From Lachnospiraceae bacterium (GTDB lineage Bacteria > Bacillota > Clostridia > Lachnospirales > Lachnospiraceae): DNA of 32,341 bases. Location: NCBI GenBank assembly GCA_019421365.1, contig JAHZFJ010000036.1:1-32341 (forward strand), given 5' to 3'. A program made the position numbers and the translations under genes. Below the pieces are notes generated by a model. It saw only the letters and a list, made by a program, of their open reading frames with translations, had not been told where the DNA came from and did not search any database. Positions 17,177 through 25,060 of this stretch are shown one piece after another (position 1 is the stretch's first letter; each line of letters starts with the position of its first letter).

Positions 17177-18811
17177 ATGTTACAAAAAATTAAGAATATA
17201 AGTAAAAAAGTTGCAAAGAGTGGTTATCGTCTGATTACTTCATTAAACGAAGATACGCTCTATTACAGTAGAATCTATATTGATAAGAATAGGGAGAAGG
17301 TCAGGAAAAATCCTATAAAGTTTATAGGCAAGTTAATAAAGATTAATTGGATGTGCTATAGAGGAAAAATGGAAACTTTACAGAAAGAACTAATATTACA
17401 TGAAGAAGGAATTGATAGCTATATAAACAGGCCTAAAGTGTTTCGTTTTGCAGAGCAATTCATTGGTTATACAGATTTGATCATCGATATGGAAAATTGC
17501 GTATTTGTTATGACTAAGTCATTGAATCAAATCTATCAAGAGGTAGAAGAGCGCCTTGAAATTAAAGATTTTGCAATGATAAGATCAGAATATAGTTCTA
17601 ATATAATGACAATAAAGCAAATTTATCAGGAAATTTCTTCATTACTAAACAGAGAGGTTTTACCAGATGTGGAAATAGCATTATATCAAAAATCAATTAT
17701 GATAAATCCGTATATAGCGAAAGCTTTAAGTATTGTAGCTTTTAATTCTGTTCGAATTACGGCGTATCTAGATACTAGTTATGATAAGGAAATATACGAT
17801 GAGATATGTAAGAGGGCAGGAATTGTTATTGATTATATTGAAACTACTGCAGAAAAGAATAGGACTTTTGAAGAGATTATGCGTCTAAAAGGTCGCATGG
17901 TAAGTGAAGCAAAAGGCAAACGATATATATTCCTAACGTCTAACTACTCCAAATTCAAGAAACTATACAAAAAAGTAGAAGGCAAGATGATATTCTATCC
18001 TTCAACGAGTGTATATGCAGATGAAATAGTTAGCAAATATCTAACAGTTGGTGTTAGTAAGGAAGAGAAAGAGCTTATAGCGATGCATCTATTTAGTGGT
18101 TTAAAACTATATGAACATGAATATACCATGATGTATCTTAGTAGGACTCCAGTGTTCTTTCATCTATTAGAACGTATTAGAAAAAGAGCAGCAACACTTG
18201 ATGCTACGGTTGTTATTCTTGGAGATAGAGAGTCAGAGTTGGTGAATATGTATATGAAGTTTTTCGAAGCATGCAGAATTGTTTTGTGGTCACCACTTGC
18301 TGCGTATGAACCTAAAACACATCAGGAGTGGAGGGAATTAGTAAGTCAATACCCGAGATTGAATAAGATTCCTGTAGAGAGAATTATGTATGCATTAGGA
18401 GTAGGAGATCTGTTAGATGGAAAAGACACAATCCGTACAATGATGCCTAAGGTAATTCAATATAGTCAACCTAGAAACCAAGAAGAAGCGATTCGATATA
18501 TTAATGAAGCATGTGGGGATATTAATTCCTTGTTGTTATGGAATCCAATCGGAGGAAAAATAATGACAAGTACTTTTATAGATGGTTTACAAGCAAGTAA
18601 TCTTAACAAGAGGATCTATTCCATTGGGGACTTAAGTGATATGGAGTCAGAGATTATTAGTAATATTGTGGAGGAAATGGAAGAGCATCTACCGGTGTTG
18701 CTTGGAATATTTGATGACAATTACACCTTTGCATTACCAGAATCCTCAAGGAGGAGAAATGGTTTATTGAATAGAGTTCTAGAGGATTATTTCCATACAA
18801 TGTATGAGTAA
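17177..18811 (+). CDS. Uncharacterised HAD-like protein of a surface-glycan locus
   Basis: I do not recognise a confident family. The 544-residue product has a basic N-terminus. A region at about 190-300 (YLDTSYDKEIYDEICKRAGI, then a KRYIFLTSNY segment) and one at about 345-370 (VVILGDRESELVNMYMKFF) recall HAD-like domains found in polysaccharide-locus proteins. The nucleophile motif DxDGT/DxFDT is not visible, so it may be catalytically inactive or a different fold. No signal peptide or membrane helix is seen. ATG 17177 is preferred over an upstream in-frame TTG because GGGAGAG precedes it. It opens the glycan locus after a terminator. A TATAAT lies at 17151-17156 without a good -35 box. Confidence 0.5.
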   Translation: MLQKIKNISKKVAKSGYRLITSLNEDTLYYSRIYIDKNREKVRKNPIKFIGKLIKINWMCYRGKMETLQKELILHEEGIDSYINRPKVFRFAEQFIGYTDLIIDMENCVFVMTKSLNQIYQEVEERLEIKDFAMIRSEYSSNIMTIKQIYQEISSLLNREVLPDVEIALYQKSIMINPYIAKALSIVAFNSVRITAYLDTSYDKEIYDEICKRAGIVIDYIETTAEKNRTFEEIMRLKGRMVSEAKGKRYIFLTSNYSKFKKLYKKVEGKMIFYPSTSVYADEIVSKYLTVGVSKEEKELIAMHLFSGLKLYEHEYTMMYLSRTPVFFHLLERIRKRAATLDATVVILGDRESELVNMYMKFFEACRIVLWSPLAAYEPKTHQEWRELVSQYPRLNKIPVERIMYALGVGDLLDGKDTIRTMMPKVIQYSQPRNQEEAIRYINEACGDINSLLLWNPIGGKIMTSTFIDGLQASNLNKRIYSIGDLSDMESEIISNIVEEMEEHLPVLLGIFDDNYTFALPESSRRRNGLLNRVLEDYFHTMYE

Positions 18812-18847
18812 TATAATACATTTATTTAGATCTTAGGAGGAATGAGA

Positions 18848-20458
18848 ATGATATTATATCATGCTTCAACAGTGTACCATACTTTATGCTGTATTGTTCA
18901 TAAATTATCGAACCATCGTGAAGAAGATGCCGTATTGTTTATTGTTGAGTATATGCTACCAACGGATGTATTACATGCTTATGTGAAGAATTTAAAGAGA
19001 ATGGATTGGTTTCGTGATATACGGATTGTTCCCGAGAAGAATTTTAGATTTCAAAGAGGATTTGAATTAACAGACAATAGCAGCAAAGAAGATATAGAAC
19101 AGGTAATACAAAATATCAGTTATTCTTTAGAAAAATGGTATAAGCCAGGATTCAAACATTTTAGCGAATATAACATAGCGGCGGATAACTGGTCCATTGG
19201 AATATATTTGTTATATCATAAAATTCCGTATAACTACTTCGAAGATGCTTGTGGGATTATGGGAGATACCGAAAGGTTTCTGCGGATAATACGCAATTTT
19301 AATGAAACGAACTACATAATATCTAATTATCTTGGTGGGATTGGAAGATGTAGTACAGTGGAACAACTTTACTGCAGTTTAGAGAGCCAAAACAAGGATT
19401 TCTATGATGAACGTGCTATTGATTTTACAATCTATGATAGTGTACTACGAATGAATCCTTTCGATGTTAATCAATTATTAGATTTGTATGGTTGTGATAC
19501 ATATCCAATAAAACAAGATCAGAAAAATGTCCTTTTCTTATCACAACGCCTGCCAACTCTAACTATTCAAAAGATTGAAGTGCAGGAGAGAATGACAGTT
19601 TTGATTATGGATTATTTTTGTAAAGGATGTAACATTATTGTAAAACCACATCCTAAGGATGTATGGATTGATTATAAAAAGCTTGTTCCTGAGTGTCAAG
19701 TGGTTGATAGAAGCGTTCCTAGTGAATTGTTACCATTCATCTTGAAAAGAGAGGTTAATAATGAAGAGGAATTGATTCATACTATGAAATTTTCCTTGTG
19801 TATCACGCCGAATTCTACTTCGATACATGGATTATCACATATAACAGAAGCAATTATGTATTTTGGAAATGATTTTGAAGTGAATTATGAACGACTTCAT
19901 ATCTATTACATCGTTTCAAAATTCATACAAGAAATATATAGTGAGGAACACATATTAACGGATGCTATAACTGAAGGGTACATGAAACATTTTTTCTCTC
20001 AACAAGAATTTGATATCTATTTTGATAAGGAATTCAAGTTTAAGTATAGGTATATATTCATTAAATCAGACTCTAACAAAGAAACAGAAAGTTATGACAT
20101 AGAAGGAATTGAGACAATTATTTTCTTAAATGAAGAATGTTCCTATACTTTCTTGTTAGATGATATGTTTAAACAAGAAGAGTTTCAAATAATTGATTAT
20201 GAAGTAATGAATACTATTGATGAAAAGATAGAATTCAGTGGTTCCATATGGATTAATATTAGTAATAAAGGGGTGAGGGATAAGATGAAAGACTGGAATG
20301 GTTCGTATGACCTTGAACATACAGGTTCTACATTAAGTTATCAGCTTAAAGAATGTAATGAATTAAGGATTGCTAAGGGGAAGATAAAAGCAATGGAGTA
20401 TGCTATGCAACACCCAGCTGAGAAAAATAAGAATGAAGAGAAAGAAGTGATTATATGA
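18848..20458 (+). CDS. Sialyltransferase-like GT-B glycosyltransferase
   Basis: Probable CMP-sugar-dependent glycosyltransferase. Three elements match the motif set of bacterial GT-B sialyl- and polysialyltransferases (GT38/52/80-type): an acidic motif EDACG at 132-136 (D/E-D/E-G region), KPHPKD with the His-Pro pair at 268-269, and the Ser/Thr motif NSTS at 322-325. The 120-residue C-terminal tail is charged with no recognised domain. No membrane segment is seen, so a cytoplasmic, perhaps membrane-associated enzyme is likely. AGGAGG (18835-18840) is only one base from ATG 18842 but seven from ATG 18848, so the latter is used (536 residues). The stop overlaps the aldolase start (ATGA). Confidence 0.68.
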   Translation: MILYHASTVYHTLCCIVHKLSNHREEDAVLFIVEYMLPTDVLHAYVKNLKRMDWFRDIRIVPEKNFRFQRGFELTDNSSKEDIEQVIQNISYSLEKWYKPGFKHFSEYNIAADNWSIGIYLLYHKIPYNYFEDACGIMGDTERFLRIIRNFNETNYIISNYLGGIGRCSTVEQLYCSLESQNKDFYDERAIDFTIYDSVLRMNPFDVNQLLDLYGCDTYPIKQDQKNVLFLSQRLPTLTIQKIEVQERMTVLIMDYFCKGCNIIVKPHPKDVWIDYKKLVPECQVVDRSVPSELLPFILKREVNNEEELIHTMKFSLCITPNSTSIHGLSHITEAIMYFGNDFEVNYERLHIYYIVSKFIQEIYSEEHILTDAITEGYMKHFFSQQEFDIYFDKEFKFKYRYIFIKSDSNKETESYDIEGIETIIFLNEECSYTFLLDDMFKQEEFQIIDYEVMNTIDEKIEFSGSIWINISNKGVRDKMKDWNGSYDLEHTGSTLSYQLKECNELRIAKGKIKAMEYAMQHPAEKNKNEEKEVII

Positions 20459-22050
20459 GTAGAATAAAATTACTAGATTGCACCCTTCGTGATGGAGGAT
20501 ACGTTAATAGTTGGAACTTTGGTAAAGATACAATCAAAACACTAATTACCGGTTTAAGTACAGCGAAGATGGACATAGTCGAATGTGGATTCTTAACAGA
20601 CTGTATCTATGATGAACAATTCTCTCTATTTGCAGACAATAAGGATTTTATGAATGTTATAGAAAATCCTGATCCTTCTATATTATATGTGGCTATGATT
20701 GCGATTGGAGAAAAGGAAATTAATCCCATTAATTTATCTCCAGCCAGTGAAGGACCTATTAAAGGAGTGCGTTTGACATTCCACCAAAATGAGATTGAGA
20801 AGGCATTCTATTATGCACACATATTAATGGATAAGGGATATCAAGTATTCATGCAACCTGTAGGATCAGCGAATTATAAAGATCAGGCATTAATGGACTT
20901 AATTAGAAGAATTAATGATTTAAAACCACAAGCGTTTTACCTTGTAGATACCTTAGGTACGATGTATCAAAATGATGTAAGACGGTTGCTTTACTTACTT
21001 GATAACAATCTAGATTCATCTATTGCGCTTGGATTACATTCACATAATAATTTACAGATGTCTTTTGCAAATGCGCAGGATTTGATTGGTTTTTGTACTG
21101 CAAGAACAATTCTAATAGATACTTCTATCTATGGAATGGGAAGAGGAGCTGGTAATCTGTGTACCGAGTTATTAACTGATTATATGAATACTAACTACAA
21201 AGCAAATTATGAAGTATTACCATTACTTGAGTGTATAGATGAATGCTTAATGCCAATCTATATGCAACGTCCATGGGGATATTCAGTGGCGTACTTCTTA
21301 GCCTCCTCTAAGAATTGCCACCCCAATTATGCCTCATATCTATTATCGAAGCAAACAGTTTCTGTAAGAACAATAAGCAATATCCTTGATGAGATACCGA
21401 TGGAACGTAGATTTTTATTTGATAAGAAATACATAGAAGCATTATATCAAAGTTATCAAAAACATAATGTAGATGACCTAGATGTTCTAAAACAATTACG
21501 CAATGGTATGATAGGAAAAGAAGTACTAGTAATTGGTACAGGAAAAACGGTAAGAGAAGAGAGAGAACTAATTGAATCTTATATAGATGAAAAACACCCA
21601 TATGTTATCTCTGTAAATTCCGTACCGGATTTCCAGGTGGATCTTATCTTTATTAGCAATGAAAGAAGATACCGAAAAATCGCGAATCGTGTTGATCATA
21701 AGAAAGCAATATTTACTTCAAATCTTATGCATCTAAAACAGGAAGTTAAATATGTTAATTACGCAGAATTACTGAATACTTCTATGGATGTATCAGATCA
21801 AGCAGGTATGATGGTTCTGAAATTACTTGTCAAAACTTCCACAAAATCAGTTGTTCTAGCTGGATTTGATGGATTTAGCGGAAACCAAGTTAATAATTAT
21901 AGTGAGAATAGATTTATAGGTTCATCAGAACCAGAAGAATTTTCAAAGAAGAATGAAGCAACGGCAATTCAAATTAGTAAACGTGCTAAGGACTATAAGA
22001 TTACATTCTTGACCAAATCATTATATGATCAAGAAATGGCATTAGCCTAG
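20455..22050 (+). CDS. DRE-TIM pyruvate-type aldolase fused to a Rossmann/GT42-like domain
   Basis: The N-terminal half (about 1-330) is an HMGL-like TIM barrel: LLDCTLRDGG at residues 6-15 gives the R-D pair, and LHSHN (His195, His197) gives the metal ligands. This family includes 4-hydroxy-2-oxovalerate aldolase, which joins pyruvate to an aldehyde. The C-terminal part (about 350-531) starts with VLVIGTGKT (Gly361, Gly363), has AGFDGF (469-474) and ends in a KITFLTKS strand. That layout recalls GT42 sialyltransferases and the MAF/DUF115 nonulosonate transfer family. The expected GT42 catalytic His is not evident. Inferred role: making, and perhaps handling, a keto-deoxy sugar acid. The start overlaps the upstream stop by 4 bp. 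An inverted-repeat element follows the stop. Confidence 0.72.
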   Translation: MSRIKLLDCTLRDGGYVNSWNFGKDTIKTLITGLSTAKMDIVECGFLTDCIYDEQFSLFADNKDFMNVIENPDPSILYVAMIAIGEKEINPINLSPASEGPIKGVRLTFHQNEIEKAFYYAHILMDKGYQVFMQPVGSANYKDQALMDLIRRINDLKPQAFYLVDTLGTMYQNDVRRLLYLLDNNLDSSIALGLHSHNNLQMSFANAQDLIGFCTARTILIDTSIYGMGRGAGNLCTELLTDYMNTNYKANYEVLPLLECIDECLMPIYMQRPWGYSVAYFLASSKNCHPNYASYLLSKQTVSVRTISNILDEIPMERRFLFDKKYIEALYQSYQKHNVDDLDVLKQLRNGMIGKEVLVIGTGKTVREERELIESYIDEKHPYVISVNSVPDFQVDLIFISNERRYRKIANRVDHKKAIFTSNLMHLKQEVKYVNYAELLNTSMDVSDQAGMMVLKLLVKTSTKSVVLAGFDGFSGNQVNNYSENRFIGSSEPEEFSKKNEATAIQISKRAKDYKITFLTKSLYDQEMALA

Positions 22051-22065
22051 TATAAGTATTCGGGG

Positions 22066-22206
22066 GTCAAAAGCCTTTTTAGATTTTGATTCGTTAATTT
22101 GCACAATTTACGGAGTAGTATATGATACAAACTATGTTCTGCATCACATTAGTTAGGTCTGTGAATGTGCAAATTGACGATGGCAAGTTTTTGGCTGGCT
22201 TTTGAC
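22066..22206 (+). repeat. Nested inverted-repeat element, copy A
   Basis: The outer arms GTCAAAAGCC (22066-22075) and 22197-22206 pair perfectly over 10 bp. The inner arms 22091-22105 and 22166-22180 pair over 15 bp with one G-U. The inner loop is 60 bases. It starts 16 bases after the aldolase stop codon and is related to copy B at 28497-28590 in both arms and in the 3' flank. It has no T run like a terminator. Confidence 0.85.
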
Positions 22207-22246
22207 AATCGAATTTTATCTTAGATACTTATAAGGAAGGATTTTT

Positions 22247-23080
22247 ATGAATGATAAGAAGATCAAACTAATAGCTGTTGATATAGATGGTACATTAGTG
22301 AATTCTAAAAAGCAATTAACAAGTAAAACGAAAGAGGTTGTTAGTAGAGCAATTCAAGATGGAATCCTTGTTATTCCTTGTACTGGTAGAGTTGCAAGTG
22401 GGATTCCTGCATGCATCACTAAGGAACTTGATATTCAGTATATAATATCTGCCAACGGAGCGAATGTATGGGATGTTAAACAGAAACGGTCTATATATTC
22501 AGAAGGTATGGATAACAAATATGCAGCTTGTATGCTTTCTATTATTGAGGAGTATGATTGTTTTTTTGATGTATTTATAGCTGGAAGTGCATTTGCAGAA
22601 GAAGATCGATTAATTATCAGTAATCGCTATGTCGGCAATAACGAATTTAATCAATATATTATAAACACAAGGTACGGCGTTAATAATTTGAAGAATTTTG
22701 TTATTGCTGGCAATCAACAAGTAGAAAAAATCAATTTGTTTTTCCATGACTTAGAGATTAGAACAAAAGTACTTAAGAGGCTGCAACCCTTTTCGGAATG
22801 TCAGATATCTAGTGGAATACCTACGAATATTGAGATTACTAGAAAAGGAATTCATAAAGGTCAAACCCTAAAGGACTTAGCAGCTAGATTTAATATTACG
22901 ACAGATGAGATTATGGCTATTGGCGACGGTGAGAATGATCTTGATATGTTAGAAATTGCAGGGGTGTCCGTTGCAATGGAGAATGGAGTTGATTCTGTGC
23001 GTAGAATTGCTGACTATGTCACTAAGAGCAATGAGGCGGATGGTGTCGCTTATGCCATTGAAAGATTTATTGGAAGATAA
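22247..23080 (+). CDS. Cof-type HAD-IIB phosphatase
   Basis: Haloacid dehalogenase-family sugar phosphatase. Motif I is DIDGTL (nucleophile Asp12, acid Asp14); motif IV is GDGENDLDML from residue 226; the C2B cap lies between. The 277-residue length is typical of Cof/YidA enzymes. Many of these act on sugar phosphates with broad specificity. Its position between the aldolase and the CMP-sugar synthetase suggests it removes phosphate from the acidic sugar, a job like that of KdsC in Kdo synthesis, although it is not a KdsC homologue. AAGGAAGG precedes the ATG. Confidence 0.9.
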   Translation: MNDKKIKLIAVDIDGTLVNSKKQLTSKTKEVVSRAIQDGILVIPCTGRVASGIPACITKELDIQYIISANGANVWDVKQKRSIYSEGMDNKYAACMLSIIEEYDCFFDVFIAGSAFAEEDRLIISNRYVGNNEFNQYIINTRYGVNNLKNFVIAGNQQVEKINLFFHDLEIRTKVLKRLQPFSECQISSGIPTNIEITRKGIHKGQTLKDLAARFNITTDEIMAIGDGENDLDMLEIAGVSVAMENGVDSVRRIADYVTKSNEADGVAYAIERFIGR

Positions 23081-23189
23081 GTTAGAGACAGTGATATCAA
23101 TATAAAAACATGAGCATATATACAGTTTGCAAAGGGGTATAGGTTAACCTTATCAACCTAAATATATTATAAGGAGTATATTTATTAAT

Positions 23190-23933
23190 ATGAAGATAGT
23201 TGGAATTATACCTGCAAGATATCAATCGACACGTTTTGAAGGTAAACCATTAGCAGATATTTGTGGGAAACCTATGATATGGTGGGTTCACCATCAATTT
23301 AAAAAAGTTGAAGAGATTGAGGAAATCTATGTAGCAACTGATGATGAACGTATTGAAAAAGTTTGTAATGATTTTGGTATTAAAACGATTATGACAAAGA
23401 ATACGCATCCGACACATCTTGACAGGTTAAGTGAGGTGGCTGAGAAAATTGATGCGGATTATTACATCAATATAAATGGTGATGAACCACTTATGATGCC
23501 TGAATATATCCGTTGTTTACTACCGAAAGAGACAGATTCATCGAAGTTCTATGCAGCAAATGCTATGACTATGATCAAAACTCCTGTTGAAGTAGTAGAT
23601 ACAGCAAGAATTAAGATAGCTACTGACATGCAAGGATATGGTATGTATATGGCAAGAACACCTATTCCGTATCCGAAAGCTTCAGCTAATATAGTGTACA
23701 AGAAATTCGTCGGGATTCAATGCTTTAGTCGTTCCGCCCTATTGTTTTGTGGTGAAACCAAACGTGGTACCTTAGAAAGTATAGAGGATATTGATGAATA
23801 TCGTTTTCTTGAGAATGGGAAGAAGTTGAAGTTTATAATGACTGACGCTACTACATTGTCTGTTGATACGAAGAAGGATCTTGAAAAGGTAAGAGAGATC
23901 CTAGCAGAGCGCATTCAGAATGGAGAAATCTAG
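23190..23933 (+). CDS. KdsB-like CMP-sugar synthetase (ulosonate cytidylyltransferase)
   Basis: Transfers CMP from CTP to a keto-deoxy sugar acid. The nucleotide loop IIPARYQSTRFEGKPL (residues 6-21) and INGDEP (95-100, metal-binding Asp98) match 3-deoxy-manno-octulosonate cytidylyltransferase; 247 residues is the usual length. Two places differ from typical KdsB: Glu17 where Pro is usual, and HLDR in place of the GTDR substrate segment, so the sugar acid may not be Kdo itself. AAGGAG lies 13 bases upstream of the ATG, rather far. The next gene, a sialyltransferase-like enzyme, starts two bases after its stop codon. Confidence 0.85.
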   Translation: MKIVGIIPARYQSTRFEGKPLADICGKPMIWWVHHQFKKVEEIEEIYVATDDERIEKVCNDFGIKTIMTKNTHPTHLDRLSEVAEKIDADYYININGDEPLMMPEYIRCLLPKETDSSKFYAANAMTMIKTPVEVVDTARIKIATDMQGYGMYMARTPIPYPKASANIVYKKFVGIQCFSRSALLFCGETKRGTLESIEDIDEYRFLENGKKLKFIMTDATTLSVDTKKDLEKVREILAERIQNGEI

Positions 23934-23935
23934 AT

Positions 23936-25033
23936 ATGAACGTTTTTGTTTGTGGAACAATATTTCAAGTAATAACAGCAATTAATATAACAGTTTCAAG
24001 TTTGAATGGCAACACTGATTTGATATTAACTGATTCAACTGATTTTAGTGACATTGAGAAGAATCTTGAGGAACTGGAGATTTTTCGTCAGATATACCAT
24101 ATGAAAGATGATGCTTGTAAGAAAGATTACTGGTCAATGAATGAACAGCAACGCAAACAATTAAGTAAGAATCCTTCAAAAGTAATTGACCCTATTGTAT
24201 TGAATGACATGTATGATCAACTATATCTTCCTTCATTGAGTGCTTATAACAAGTTGTTTTACTATTATCTTATTAAGAGAGGAATGAAGTTAAAAGTTCA
24301 TCTGTATGAGGAGGGAATTACTACTTATGTAATTGATGTAATGGAGAATCTTCAGACGGATGGAATGCTTCATAGACATTATGGTAGACAAGCCCTAGGG
24401 CAGAATATAGTGGAAATTATGTTATATGAACCAGAATTATATTCTGTGCCAAGTTTGGGGGAAATCGTTACTTCTATTCCTAAATTATCGGAAGAGAATA
24501 AGGAATTGTCCGCTATTTATCGAAAGATATTTGGGGAGTGCTCATTGTCTACAGAGAAATACATCTTCTTAGAAGAAGCATTTGTAAAAGACGGTATATT
24601 AAGTATGGATATAGAATTAGTCGAGGAGTTAGCTTCAGTGGTTGGAAAAGAGAATATTGTGGTGAAATTACACCCAAGAAATCCTGTCGATCGTTTTTCT
24701 ATGAGAGGTTTCGCTTTGTTCCCGAATTCGAGGATACCATGGGAAATCATCTTGCTAACTAATGATTTAAGGGATAAAGTTCTCGTTACAGTTTCGTCAA
24801 GTTCTTCAATTACGGCGAAGTTGATTTTGAATAAACCTATGTATGCGATTCAGTTGTATTCCATGATGTATATCGGTAGAGCTCAACATATTAAACAGAA
24901 GGCATTTCAGAACTATTATACAAAATTATATGAAGTACTTAATCGAGATGAAAAGTGTCTCTATACGCCAGATACGAAAGAGGAATTACATCAAATCATT
25001 CGATATCTAGAGAATGGTCGAGTTTGTTTGTAG
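23936..25033 (+). CDS. Second sialyltransferase-like GT-B glycosyltransferase
   Basis: 365-residue protein with all three motifs of GT52/polysialyltransferase-type enzymes: LYEEGITT (Glu125-Glu126-Gly127), VVKLHPRNP (His246-Pro247), and a Ser-rich motif TVSSSSS at 285-291. The N-terminus (MNVFVCGTIFQVITAINI) matches the start of GT52-like proteins. No signal peptide or membrane helix. Its position two bases after the CMP-sugar synthetase makes use of that CMP-sugar likely. It is much shorter than, and clearly diverged from, the other GT-B enzyme of the locus, so the two probably form different linkages. Confidence 0.78.
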   Translation: MNVFVCGTIFQVITAINITVSSLNGNTDLILTDSTDFSDIEKNLEELEIFRQIYHMKDDACKKDYWSMNEQQRKQLSKNPSKVIDPIVLNDMYDQLYLPSLSAYNKLFYYYLIKRGMKLKVHLYEEGITTYVIDVMENLQTDGMLHRHYGRQALGQNIVEIMLYEPELYSVPSLGEIVTSIPKLSEENKELSAIYRKIFGECSLSTEKYIFLEEAFVKDGILSMDIELVEELASVVGKENIVVKLHPRNPVDRFSMRGFALFPNSRIPWEIILLTNDLRDKVLVTVSSSSSITAKLILNKPMYAIQLYSMMYIGRAQHIKQKAFQNYYTKLYEVLNRDEKCLYTPDTKEELHQIIRYLENGRVCL

Positions 25034-25060
25034 AATATAACAATTATGAAGGAGTTATCT

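Noticed and set aside
23140..23165. Small inverted repeat TAGGTT/AACCTA before the cytidylyltransferase gene
   Set aside because: Only six base pairs with a nine-base loop and no T run; within chance for this composition.
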